Below the pieces are notes generated by a model that was not told the DNA's origin, did not search any database, and saw only the letters and a program-made list of their open reading frames with translations. The position numbers and the translations under genes were made by a program. 64,000 nt of DNA, taken from positions 124,001 to 188,000 of the forward strand of contig CAVWYT010000008.1 of the NCBI GenBank assembly GCA_963759295.1, given 5' to 3'. This DNA is from WHSW01 sp963759295. GTDB taxonomy: Bacteria; Actinomycetota; Thermoleophilia; Solirubrobacterales; 70-9. Positions 35,712-43,104 of the stretch are shown piece by piece. Position 1 is the stretch's first letter, and each line of letters starts with the position of its first letter.

Positions 35712-36481
35712 TGGCGCTCGACCGCGAGCGCGTCCTCGAGCTCCAGCGCCGCGGCCTGCGCGCCTGGATCGGGATGCTGGGCCGCGGCTCGCAGGGGGCG
35801 CGGCTGGTCGAGCGCGACCGGGTCAGCGCCGCGGTGGTGCCCGCCTGCGCGACCCGCTCGATCCCGAACTCGGTCAGCTACACGGAGGCGAGCGCGCTGA
35901 TCGACTCGCTGGAGGAGCTCGCGCGGGTCTACTCCGAGGCGAGGGTCGAGGCATGGACGGTCTGGGTGCCGGAGTTCGATCGCGAGGCGATCGCCGCACT
36001 CGAGGCCGCCGGGCACGTCTTCGACGGCGAGCCCGCCGCGATGGCGCTCGAGCTCGACCGCTTCGATTCCCCGGAGATCGGCGACCTGGACTGGGACGCG
36101 ACCGGCAGCCTCGAGGAGCTCGGGCGCCTCAACGACCTCGCCTACGGCGTCACCGAACGGGGATACGCGCCGGCTCTCGTCTCCTCCGCGGGCGCCGGTG
36201 CGCTGCGCATCTACCGGGCGCGGGCGGACGGCGAGCCGGCGTGCATCGCGGCGACGATCGACCACGGCGAGGACCTCGGCTTCTACTTCGTCGCCACGCC
36301 GCCCGCGTATCAGGGACGCGGCCTCGCCAGCCGGCTGCTCGCCGTGGCGCTCGCCGAGGGCGCCGACCGCGGCCTGCGCACCTCCTCGCTACAGGCCTCG
36401 GCGATGGGCGAGCCCGTCTACCGCCGGCTCGGATTCGAGTCGAGCTTCCGGATGAACCTCTACGAGCGCCGGCTCCGGTGA
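35711..36481 (+). CDS. GNAT-family N-acetyltransferase
   Basis: 256 aa. The N-terminal half is poorly conserved (likely a degenerate first GNAT fold). The C-terminal GNAT domain has the acetyl-CoA pyrophosphate-binding motif A as VATPPAYQGRGLASRLLAVAL (about residues 196-216) and a SMGEPVYRRLGFE-type motif B. Substrate unknown. Coupled on both sides by overlapping start and stop codons. Confidence 0.88.
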   Translation: MALDRERVLELQRRGLRAWIGMLGRGSQGARLVERDRVSAAVVPACATRSIPNSVSYTEASALIDSLEELARVYSEARVEAWTVWVPEFDREAIAALEAAGHVFDGEPAAMALELDRFDSPEIGDLDWDATGSLEELGRLNDLAYGVTERGYAPALVSSAGAGALRIYRARADGEPACIAATIDHGEDLGFYFVATPPAYQGRGLASRLLAVALAEGADRGLRTSSLQASAMGEPVYRRLGFESSFRMNLYERRLR

Positions 36482-36801
36482 GCTTCTCCGATCACGAGCT
36501 CGAGGCGGCGGTCGAAGCGCTCGCCGATCCGGCTCGCTTTCGCGAGGCCGAGGAGCTGGTCGCGCGCGCGGCGCCGCAGCTGCAGCGGATCCTCGCCGAG
36601 GCGCTCGGCGCCGGGGGCTGGTTCGCGGACTCCCACGAGCAGGGCCTGCAGCGGGCGCTGGAGAGCGACGACCCGGAGGCGCGAGCGCGCGAGCTCCGCC
36701 TGCTGCTCGCCGAGGAGGCGCGGATGGGGATGATGGTCGGGGTGGCGGTCGGCTGGGCACTTTCCGCCGAGCTCAGGAAGCCAAGCGACAAGGAGGAGTG
36801 A
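36478..36801 (+). CDS. small helical hypothetical protein
   Basis: 107 aa, start GTG overlapping the GNAT stop. Sequence is helical with conserved-looking aspartates and Glu/Ala/Leu (ELEAAVEALADPARFREAEE; RELRLLLAEEARMGMMVGVA). No known domain is recognised. The length and translational coupling argue that it is expressed with its neighbours. Confidence 0.65.
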   Translation: MSFSDHELEAAVEALADPARFREAEELVARAAPQLQRILAEALGAGGWFADSHEQGLQRALESDDPEARARELRLLLAEEARMGMMVGVAVGWALSAELRKPSDKEE

Positions 36802-36803
36802 GG

Positions 36804-37487
36804 ATGCGGATCGAGTTCATCGGCCATGCGACCTTCCTGGTCAGCGATGGCGACGCGAGGCTGCTGATCGACCCGTTCCTGGCGCCGAACAACCCCGTGG
36901 CCAGGGTCGGCGCCGCGGACGTCGAGCCGACCCACATCCTGCTCACCCACGGCCACGGCGACCACTGCGCGGATGCGGTCGAGGTCGCGAAGCGCACCGG
37001 CGCCGCGGTGGTCGCGATCACCGAGCTCGCCCGCTGGATCGCCGCCCAGGGAGTCGACGAGGTCTCGGATCCGAACCTCGGCGGCACGGTGCGCTTCGAC
37101 TGGGGCAGCGTCAAGATCGTCCCTGCCTGGCACACGAACACGACGCCCGAGGGGACCACGATCAGCTCCGCGGCCGGGCTGGTGATCGAGCTCGGCGGCA
37201 GGGTCGTCTACCACCTCGGCGACACCTGCCTGTTCGGCGACCTGCGACTGATTGCCGAGCGGCATTCCCCGGACGTCGCGCTGGTGCCGATCGGCGGTCA
37301 CTTCACGATGGACCGACATGACGCCGTCCACGCCTGTGAGCTGGTCGGCGCCCCGACCGTGATCCCGTGCCACTACGACACCTTCCCGCGGATCGAGACC
37401 GACGTCGAGGCGTTTCGATCCGAGGCCGAGGCGGCGACCCGCTCCAGCGTCGTGGTCCTCGATCCCGGTCAAGCGCACGAACTCTGA
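36804..37487 (+). CDS. metal-dependent hydrolase, UPF0173 / metallo-beta-lactamase fold
   Basis: 227 aa. MRIEFIGHATFLVSDGDARLLIDP, then LLTHGHGDHCADA (the HxHxDH di-metal motif), VPAWHTNTTPEG, GDTCLFGD and a late IPCHYDTFP histidine match the UPF0173 family of uncharacterised hydrolases related to UlaG. The ATG at 36804 has AGGAGG 7 bases upstream; a GTG at 36798 is possible and overlaps the previous stop. Last gene before a long non-coding gap. Confidence 0.9.
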   Translation: MRIEFIGHATFLVSDGDARLLIDPFLAPNNPVARVGAADVEPTHILLTHGHGDHCADAVEVAKRTGAAVVAITELARWIAAQGVDEVSDPNLGGTVRFDWGSVKIVPAWHTNTTPEGTTISSAAGLVIELGGRVVYHLGDTCLFGDLRLIAERHSPDVALVPIGGHFTMDRHDAVHACELVGAPTVIPCHYDTFPRIETDVEAFRSEAEAATRSSVVVLDPGQAHEL

Positions 37488-37541
37488 ACCCGCCTACCTG
37501 GTCGCATCGACCCCCTGCGGGGAACTACGGACGAGGTCCGA

Positions 37542-37571
37542 CGATCGAATGGCTTGGAAGCCATTCGATCG
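37542..37571 (+). repeat. perfect 12-bp inverted repeat, loop TTGGAA
   Basis: CGATCGAATGGC (37542-37553) pairs with GCCATTCGATCG (37560-37571) around the six-base loop TTGGAA. Strong RNA hairpin with GGA exposed in the loop, the arrangement bound by CsrA. There is no T-run after it, so it is unlikely to be a terminator for the UPF0173 gene 55 bases upstream. Confidence 0.7.
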
Positions 37572-37937
37572 GGGGTCGCGAATTTCCAACCGGAATCCGA
37601 CCGGTCGAAGGTAGAGAAAGAGGCCCCATTCGCTCACGATTGTGTCCCCCCTAACCCCACGCCGTGGGACCGCAGAGGGGCTCACAGTGAGCGATAAGGA
37701 TGTCATTTCCATCGCACTCGCAGCAACTTCCGGAAGGGATTTCCGGGGGGCGAGGCGCGAGCCCCGAAGTGTTCCCGTCGGCGTTCCGGGCGCTGGCCCC
37801 ACCGGCGCCTGGTCCCGTTCCCAGTCGTCTCGGCTCGAGGTCACGGAGGGCCTCGAGCTGAGGCACTGGGAGTCTTCTTGCTGAGGCGGCGCACCCGTCC
37901 GCTCGACCTCCGGTGCCGCCCCGGTCGGCGGCCCATC

Positions 37938-37943
37938 TAGACT
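37938..37943 (+). promoter_or_regulatory. -10 hexamer of the response regulator gene
   Basis: TAGACT, 11 bases before the GTG at 37955. Confidence 0.4.
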
Positions 37944-37954
37944 CGATCGGCGCA

Positions 37955-38602
37955 GTGGCCAGCTCCGACCGAATAACCGTTCTCGTCGCCGACGACCATC
38001 CGATCTACCGTGAGGGCATCGTGCGGGCGATCAAAGATCGCCCCGACCTCGAGCTGGTCGGTGAAGCGGGCGACGGCCGCGAGGCGCTCGACGAGGTCAA
38101 ACGCCTCTCGCCGGCGGTCGCCGTGCTCGATATCCGGATGCCCGGGCTCGACGGGACCCAGGTGCTCTCGGCGATCAACCGCGACGGCCTCGACACCCAG
38201 GTCCTGTTCCTGTCCGCATTCATGGAGCCCGAGCTCGCCTACAAGACGGTGGCCTCCGGGGCACGCGGCTATCTCTCCAAGGAATCCTCGCGCCAGGAGG
38301 TCTGCGAGGCGATCGCCGAGATCGCGCGCGGCGGCACCGTGTTCGCCGCCGAGGCACAGGCCGGGCTCGCCCAGCAGATCCAGGAGCGCGAGCGGACCGG
38401 CGGGCCGCCGCGGCTGACCGAGCGCGAGCAGGAGGTCCTGCAGCTCGTCTCCCAAGGCCTCTCGGCGCCCGACATCGGCAAGCACATCCATCTCTCGACG
38501 ACGACCGTCAAGAGCCACCTGCATTCGCTGTACGAGAAGCTGGGCGTCTCCGATCGCGCCGCCGCCGTGGCCGAGGCGATGCGGCGCGGCATGCTCGATT
38601 AG
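37955..38602 (+). CDS. NarL/FixJ-family response regulator
   Basis: 215 aa. Receiver domain with ITVLVADDHPIYREGIV (acidic pocket), the phospho-accepting aspartate in VAVLDIRMPGLDG (about residue 59), and the conserved lysine in YLSKESS. A LuxR-type helix-turn-helix starts at about 155 (LTEREQEVLQLVSQGLSAPDIG, then HLSTTTVKSHLHSLYEKLGVSDR). Acts as a transcription factor when phosphorylated, presumably by the next gene. GTG start supported by the -10 box. Confidence 0.93.
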   Translation: MASSDRITVLVADDHPIYREGIVRAIKDRPDLELVGEAGDGREALDEVKRLSPAVAVLDIRMPGLDGTQVLSAINRDGLDTQVLFLSAFMEPELAYKTVASGARGYLSKESSRQEVCEAIAEIARGGTVFAAEAQAGLAQQIQERERTGGPPRLTEREQEVLQLVSQGLSAPDIGKHIHLSTTTVKSHLHSLYEKLGVSDRAAAVAEAMRRGMLD

Positions 38603-39342
38603 TGGCGGCCGGCGACGGGGACGAGGGCGAGCGTTCGAGCGCCGTCGAGGCGGGTGAGCTCGAGCGCGAGAACCGGAGGCTGAGGGCGGAGCTCGAGGAG
38701 CTCCGAGGCGAGCTCGCGAGCTGTCGGCAGCTCGTCGCCCAGGTGATGGCGGCCGAGGACGAGGGCCGGCGGCGGATCGCGCAGCTGATCCACGACGATT
38801 CGCTCCAGATCCTGCTCGCCGCAAATCAGGAGCTGATCGAGGCGGCTCCCGGGCGGGCCCAGGTCGAGCGCGCCCACGAGGTCGTCGCGGCGGCGATCGA
38901 GAGGCTTCGCGAGGCGATGCTCGCCCTGCACCCGGTCACCCTCGAGCGGGGAGGGCTCGAGCAGGCGCTCGGCGCCGTCGCCCGCCAGGCCGAGCGCCAG
39001 GGCGGCTTCGACGTCGTGATCGAGATCGATCCCGAGGCGCTCGACATCGAGGACGAGATACTGCTGGCGATCGCCCGCGAGCTGCTCACCAACGCGGCAC
39101 GACACTCCGGCGCCAGCCGCGTCACCGTCGTCGTGCGCCGCCGCGGCGATGCGCTGGAGCTCGAGGTCGACGACGACGGCCGCGGCTTCGAGGAGGGCCG
39201 CCCACAGCAGGCGCTCTCCGAGGGGCATATCGGCCTCGCCTCGGTCGCCGAGCGCGTGCAGTCGGCGGGCGGACGGTTCGAGCTCACGAGCTCCCCGGCG
39301 GGCACCAACGCGCTCGCCCGGCTGCCGATCACGGTCGGCTGA
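38602..39342 (+). CDS. NarL-type sensor histidine kinase, apparently cytosolic
   Basis: 246 aa; GTG overlaps the response regulator stop by one base. An N-terminal coiled coil (ELERENRRLRAELEELRGEL) replaces the usual sensor and there is no membrane segment. The HisKA_3 dimerisation helix contains RRRIAQLIHDDSLQILLAA with the phospho-accepting His. The ATP-binding domain has ELLTNAARHSGAS (N box), DDDGRGFEEG (G1) and GHIGLASVAERV (G2). The input signal must come through a partner protein or the coiled coil. Cognate to the upstream regulator by position. Confidence 0.9.
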   Translation: MAAGDGDEGERSSAVEAGELERENRRLRAELEELRGELASCRQLVAQVMAAEDEGRRRIAQLIHDDSLQILLAANQELIEAAPGRAQVERAHEVVAAAIERLREAMLALHPVTLERGGLEQALGAVARQAERQGGFDVVIEIDPEALDIEDEILLAIARELLTNAARHSGASRVTVVVRRRGDALELEVDDDGRGFEEGRPQQALSEGHIGLASVAERVQSAGGRFELTSSPAGTNALARLPITVG

Positions 39343-39360
39343 GCGCAGCTCGCGGCGGCG

Positions 39361-40968
39361 CTAGGACGTCGGTGCCGGCTCGGTCGCCGCGGCGGCGTCC
39401 GTCTCGGTGGCATCGCCGACCGGCTCGGTTGGGCTCGCCGACGGAGTGTCGGCGGTCGGCTCCGAGGTAGGCGACAGCGGCGCCGAGGCCACGTCGGGCG
39501 GCGTGACCTCGACTTCGATCTCGTCCCCGTCGCCGGAGGTCCCGGCGTTCTCGCCGGCGCCTCCTTCGACGGGACCGACGACCGCCGGCGGGCTGTCGTC
39601 GGAGACCACCTCTTGGGTCGGCTTCGCGGGCTCGTCCGCAGGCTCGGTGGGCACGTCGGCGTCGGCTGTGGGCGCCTCGGCGGCCGGCTGCTCGGCGGCG
39701 GTGTCGCTGGGGGCGACGTTCGTGGTCGTCGCGGGATCCGCGGTCGGCTTCGCCGGTTGCGGGGCGGGGCCCAGGCTCGTCGCCCGCAGGTGGCTGGCAC
39801 CGCGCTCGGGCGGCCCGGCGACGGCGGCGGGCTGGTTGTCGAGGCTCGCGGTCACCGGCGCGTCGGAGTAGATGTGCCTGACCTCGACCGCCCCCGCGGT
39901 CAGCAGCGCCGCGGTTGCCGCGGTCGCCGCCGCCTTGGCGCCGATCGCGCCGCCGATCCCGCCCGCGGCCGCCGCGCCGCCGAACGCGAGCCCGGTGCCG
40001 CCGGCGGCCGCCGCCGCACCACCGGCGGCCGCCGCGCCGCCGGCGACCGTGCCGCCCGCGGTGACGGCAGCGCCGCCGCCGGCGACGGCCGATCCGCCCG
40101 CGATCCCGGCCGAGCCGCCGGTGGCAGAGCCACCGGCCGCGCCGCCCGATCCGCCGAGTCCGAACTTCGCGACCAGCGACTTCAGCAGCAGCGCCAGCGG
40201 CCCGATCGGCGCCAGCGCCGCGAGCGCCTTGGTGTTCGAGCGCAGCTCGCCGCGGAACTCGCGGCATTGCTCGCAACGCTTGATGTGGTGGCGCACCGGG
40301 CCGGAGGCCTTGCGCAGCCCCTCGCTGGCCTCGGCGAGCTCGAGCCGGACCTCGCCGCAGGTGAGCTGGCGCGACTGGCTCGCCTCGGCGAGCGACATCC
40401 GCGCCCGCACGAGCAACGACTTGACCGCCGGGACGGTGGTGTCCATCGTCTCGGCGATCTCCTCGTAGGAGAGCGCGTCCATCTCGCGCAGCAGGAGCGC
40501 CGTGCGCTGGGTCTCGGGAAGCGTCTGCACGTCGGCGACCAGGGCTCGGAAGTCCTCGCGCTTCTGGACTCGCTCGGCGGTCGTCACGCCGCCCTCGCCG
40601 ACCAGCACGTCCATCGAGTCCTGACCCTCGGGCACCGGCCGCCGCAGGTGGTTGAGGCAGCGATTGCGGGCGATCCGGTAGAGCCACGGGCGAGCGTTGA
40701 TGTGGCGCTCGTCGGCGATCATCGCCGCGTGCGCCTTCACGAACACCTCTTGGAGCACGTCCTCGGCGTCCTCCTGCGAGCGCAGCATGTGCCGGGAGAA
40801 GGCGAGCAGGCGCGAGTGATAGCGCTCGAACAGGACCTCGAAGGCGTGCTCGTTGCCCTCGCGGATCAGCGAGACGAGCTTCTCGTCGCCCTGGAGCTTG
40901 AGCAGGGGCGATCGCCGACCGAAGATTCCGGCCCTGGGACTGGCGTGGGTGAGGGTTGAGGCCTCCAT
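39361..40968 (-). CDS. ECF sigma factor with anti-sigma-like zinc finger, Gly/Ala-rich region and long C-terminal tail
   Basis: 535 aa. Residues 28-95 are sigma region 2 (LIREGNEHAFEVLFERYHS; DAEDVLQEVFVKAH) and about 145-190 region 4 (LSYEEIAETMDTTVPAVKSLL). Next, at about 195-235, TCGEVRLELAEAS ends in HHIKRCEQC, an HxxxCxxC zinc-binding signature of ZAS anti-sigma domains. Then about 80 residues of nearly pure Gly/Ala/Ser with a possible membrane-crossing stretch near 345-360, then about 150 residues rich in Pro, Thr, Glu and Ala, probably outside the cell. A sigma factor carrying its own regulator and anchor is unusual. Confidence 0.85.
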   Translation of the reverse strand: MEASTLTHASPRAGIFGRRSPLLKLQGDEKLVSLIREGNEHAFEVLFERYHSRLLAFSRHMLRSQEDAEDVLQEVFVKAHAAMIADERHINARPWLYRIARNRCLNHLRRPVPEGQDSMDVLVGEGGVTTAERVQKREDFRALVADVQTLPETQRTALLLREMDALSYEEIAETMDTTVPAVKSLLVRARMSLAEASQSRQLTCGEVRLELAEASEGLRKASGPVRHHIKRCEQCREFRGELRSNTKALAALAPIGPLALLLKSLVAKFGLGGSGGAAGGSATGGSAGIAGGSAVAGGGAAVTAGGTVAGGAAAAGGAAAAAGGTGLAFGGAAAAGGIGGAIGAKAAATAATAALLTAGAVEVRHIYSDAPVTASLDNQPAAVAGPPERGASHLRATSLGPAPQPAKPTADPATTTNVAPSDTAAEQPAAEAPTADADVPTEPADEPAKPTQEVVSDDSPPAVVGPVEGGAGENAGTSGDGDEIEVEVTPPDVASAPLSPTSEPTADTPSASPTEPVGDATETDAAAATEPAPTS

Positions 40969-41096
40969 GTACCGAGCGCGCGCTCTCTCCCCTGCAGAAC
41001 ACCGTAACAGGGGGCGGGTTGCGCCTCCAAGGATTTCTTCGGCGCGCATCCAACGCAGCGGAAGGTCCGTCCGCGGCCGGGCGGCCCGCGCGCCAG

Positions 41097-41181
41097 TGCC
41101 CGGGGCGGGATTCGAACCCGCAACGCCCTTGCGGGCAGCGGCTTTTAAGGCCGCCAGCTGTACCAGTTCGCTTACCCGGGC
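41097..41181 (-). tRNA. tRNA-Leu (anticodon TAA)
   Basis: 85 bases. Acceptor stem GCCCGGG (41181-41175) with CCCGGGC (41104-41098), discriminator A at 41097. The D-arm has CTGGTA, the anticodon arm GCGGC-CTTAAAA-GCCGC gives anticodon TAA, the long variable arm TGCCCGCAAGGGCGT marks a class II tRNA, and the T-arm is GCGGGTTCGAATCCCGC. CCA is not encoded. Reads the rare UUA codon. Confidence 0.95.
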
Positions 41182-41249
41182 GAAGCCATCGTAGGCGACG
41201 TCGCGCCGGCGCTCGGCGCGCGCCCGGCGCCGGCCGGATGCGCCGGGAT

Positions 41250-41255
41250 TAGACT
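41250..41255 (+). promoter_or_regulatory. -10 hexamer of the HisKA-like small gene
   Basis: TAGACT, 6 bases before the ATG at 41262. Confidence 0.45.
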
Positions 41256-41261
41256 CACGCC

Positions 41262-41468
41262 ATGGCTGACGGTGGGGGCACCGTGGACGACGAGGAGATC
41301 CGCCTGCTCTCCCACGAGCTGCGCAACACGCTGTTCGCGACCGACATGCTGCTCGAGCGCGCGCTCGAGCACGAGGAGCTCGGCACCGACCCGATGGACG
41401 ACGTGCGCCGGGCGCGCGCCGGGGTCCAGGAGACGCTCGCGGTGATCAAGCGCCGCCTCGGCGAGTAG
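41262..41468 (+). CDS. stand-alone histidine-kinase dimerisation-like (HisKA) protein
   Basis: 68 aa. Nearly the whole protein is one two-helix hairpin: LLSHELRNTLFATDMLLERAL has the H-box SHELRN of sensor kinases with the phospho-accepting His (about residue 18), and a second helix (DDVRRARAGVQETLAVIKRRL) follows. No ATP-binding or sensor domain remains. It could be a phosphotransfer intermediate, a dominant-negative partner that dimerises with kinases, or a remnant of a larger gene. A leaderless promoter and undamaged frame argue that it is expressed. Confidence 0.65.
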   Translation: MADGGGTVDDEEIRLLSHELRNTLFATDMLLERALEHEELGTDPMDDVRRARAGVQETLAVIKRRLGE

Positions 41469-41538
41469 GCGTCGTCCTGCCGCGGCCTATCGCCGAGCCG
41501 AGCGCGTGGCCGGTCGCGGCGGGCGCCCGGCGGTCGCC

Positions 41539-43026
41539 TCAGAGCTGCACGAAGACCGACTTCGTCTCCAGGTAGGCCTCGAGGTTGTGACGGCCCTTCT
41601 CGCGGCCGATTCCCGACGCCTTGTAGCCGCCGAACGGCGCTGCGGGGTCGCCGGCGCCCCAGGTGTTGACGTAGACGGAGCCGGCCTCGAGCAGGCCGGC
41701 GAGCCTGTGGGCGTTGGAGATGTCGCGCGTCCACAGGCCGGCGGCGAGCCCGTACTCGGTGTCGTTGGCGCGCCGCGCGACCTCCTCGAGGTCCTCGAAC
41801 GGTTGCGCGACGAGCACCGGGCCGAAGATCTCCTCGCGGGCGATCCGCATCTCGTCGGTGACCCCGGTGAACAGGGTCGGGTTGATGAAGTACCCGCCGT
41901 CCCCGTTGTCGTCGGGAGGCCCGCCGGCGACCGCCTCCGCGCCCTCCGCCAGCCCGGAGTCGATGTAGCCGGTGACCCGCCCGAACTGCTCGGCGGAGAT
42001 CACCGGGCCGAACTGCGACTCGGGGTCGAGGCCGGGCCCGACCTTCGCCTCGGAGGCGAACCGCGCCAACCGCTCGATCACCTCGTCGAACAGCCCCTCC
42101 TGCACGAACAGGCGCGAGGCGGCGTTGCAGGCCTGGCCGGAGTTCGAGTACAGGCCGAGGAACGAGCCCTTGACCGCGGCCTCGAGGTCGGCGTCGGAGA
42201 GGATGATGTTCGGGCTCTTGCCGCCGAGCTCGAGCGTCACCCGCTTCAGCGAGCGGCCGCACTTGGCGCCGATCTCGCGCCCGACCGTGGTCGAGCCGGT
42301 GAACGCGACCTTGTCGACGCCGGGACTGTCGACCAGCGCCGCGCCGGTCTCGCCGTCGCCGGTGATCACGTTCACGGTCCCCTCCGGAAAGCCCGCCTCG
42401 AGCGCCAGCTCGCCGAGCCTCAGGGCGGTGAGCGGGGTCTGCTCCGCCGGCTTCAGGATCAGCGAGCAGCCGGCCGCAAGCGCCGGTGAGACCTTCCACA
42501 CCGCCATCAGCAGCGGGTAGTTCCAGGGCACGATCTGGGCGCAGACGCCGACCGGCTCGCGCAGCGTGTAGCAGAGCAGATCGCGGCCGGAGACCGGGAT
42601 CGTCTCGCCCTCGATCTTCGTCGGCCAGCCGGCGTAGTAGCGCAGGTGCGCGACCGAGGCGGCGACGTCGCCCTTCGCCGCGGCGAGCGGCTTGCCGTTG
42701 TCGAGCGACTCGAGCTCCGCGAGCTCGTCGCCGTTGGCCTTGATCAGCTCGGCGAGCGAGTACATGAGCCCGGCGCGCTTCGAGGCCGAAACCTTGCGCA
42801 GCGGCCCGTCGAGCGCGGCGCGCGCGGCGGCGACCGCGCGCTCCACGTCCTCGGCGCCGGCCTGGGCGACCTCGCAGATCGGCTCGCCGGTGGCCGGGTC
42901 GATGCTCTGGAAGCTGCGGCCGTCGGCGGCGTCGAGGCGCTCGCCGCCGATCAGCAGCTTCTGGGGTCCGCCGACGATGAACTCGCGGGCGTTCACCGAC
43001 AGTGATTGGGCGGTGGCGGTGGGCAT
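41539..43026 (-). CDS. NAD(P)-dependent aldehyde dehydrogenase
   Basis: 495 aa, standard family length. Oxidises aldehydes to acids. EPVGVCAQIVPWNYPLLMAVWK, ILKPAEQTPLTALRLGEL, the cofactor loop VAFTGSTTVGREIG, the general base in VTLELGGKSPNIIL (about 266), the nucleophile in NSGQACNAASRLFV (about 299) and the late REEIFGPVL motif are intact. Closest in style to betaine- and phenylacetaldehyde-type dehydrogenases; substrate not predictable. ATG at 43026 is supported by a -10 box 6 bases upstream. Divergent from the cyclase. Confidence 0.95.
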   Translation of the reverse strand: MPTATAQSLSVNAREFIVGGPQKLLIGGERLDAADGRSFQSIDPATGEPICEVAQAGAEDVERAVAAARAALDGPLRKVSASKRAGLMYSLAELIKANGDELAELESLDNGKPLAAAKGDVAASVAHLRYYAGWPTKIEGETIPVSGRDLLCYTLREPVGVCAQIVPWNYPLLMAVWKVSPALAAGCSLILKPAEQTPLTALRLGELALEAGFPEGTVNVITGDGETGAALVDSPGVDKVAFTGSTTVGREIGAKCGRSLKRVTLELGGKSPNIILSDADLEAAVKGSFLGLYSNSGQACNAASRLFVQEGLFDEVIERLARFASEAKVGPGLDPESQFGPVISAEQFGRVTGYIDSGLAEGAEAVAGGPPDDNGDGGYFINPTLFTGVTDEMRIAREEIFGPVLVAQPFEDLEEVARRANDTEYGLAAGLWTRDISNAHRLAGLLEAGSVYVNTWGAGDPAAPFGGYKASGIGREKGRHNLEAYLETKSVFVQL

Positions 43027-43032
43027 GGCCGG

Positions 43033-43038
43033 ATCGTA
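43033..43038 (-). promoter_or_regulatory. -10 hexamer of the aldehyde dehydrogenase gene
   Basis: TACGAT on the minus strand, 6 bases before the ATG at 43026. Confidence 0.45.
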
Positions 43039-43104
43039 CCCGGCGCCCGCCTTTGCACCGCGCCGAGCCCCACACGGCGACCTCGCGAGTGCGAACATCA
43101 CCCC

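Larger units (their letters stand above)
37488..37954. other. 467-base gap, hairpin-rich, no convincing gene
   Basis: An open frame from GTG 37687 (65 codons, ending HWESSC) is noted, but its third-position GC is clearly lower than the neighbouring genes and no family matches; a reverse frame 37494-37844 is likewise weak. The stretch is richer in A and T than its surroundings. It holds a perfect 12-bp stem (37542-37571) with GGA in the loop, other GGA triplets and an AAGGATGT at about 37696-37703. It may encode a small RNA or a long leader for the downstream response regulator. Confidence 0.5.

Noticed and set aside
37500..37600. Possible selenocysteine tRNA or riboswitch in the 37.5 kb gap
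   Set aside because: No TCA anticodon in an arm, no 3' acceptor match, and no match by eye to known riboswitch cores; only the 12-bp stem is certain.
39915..40155. Gly/Ala-rich repeat inside the sigma factor as a tandem DNA repeat or insertion
   Set aside because: It is low-complexity coding sequence in frame with the rest and shows no precise repeat unit.
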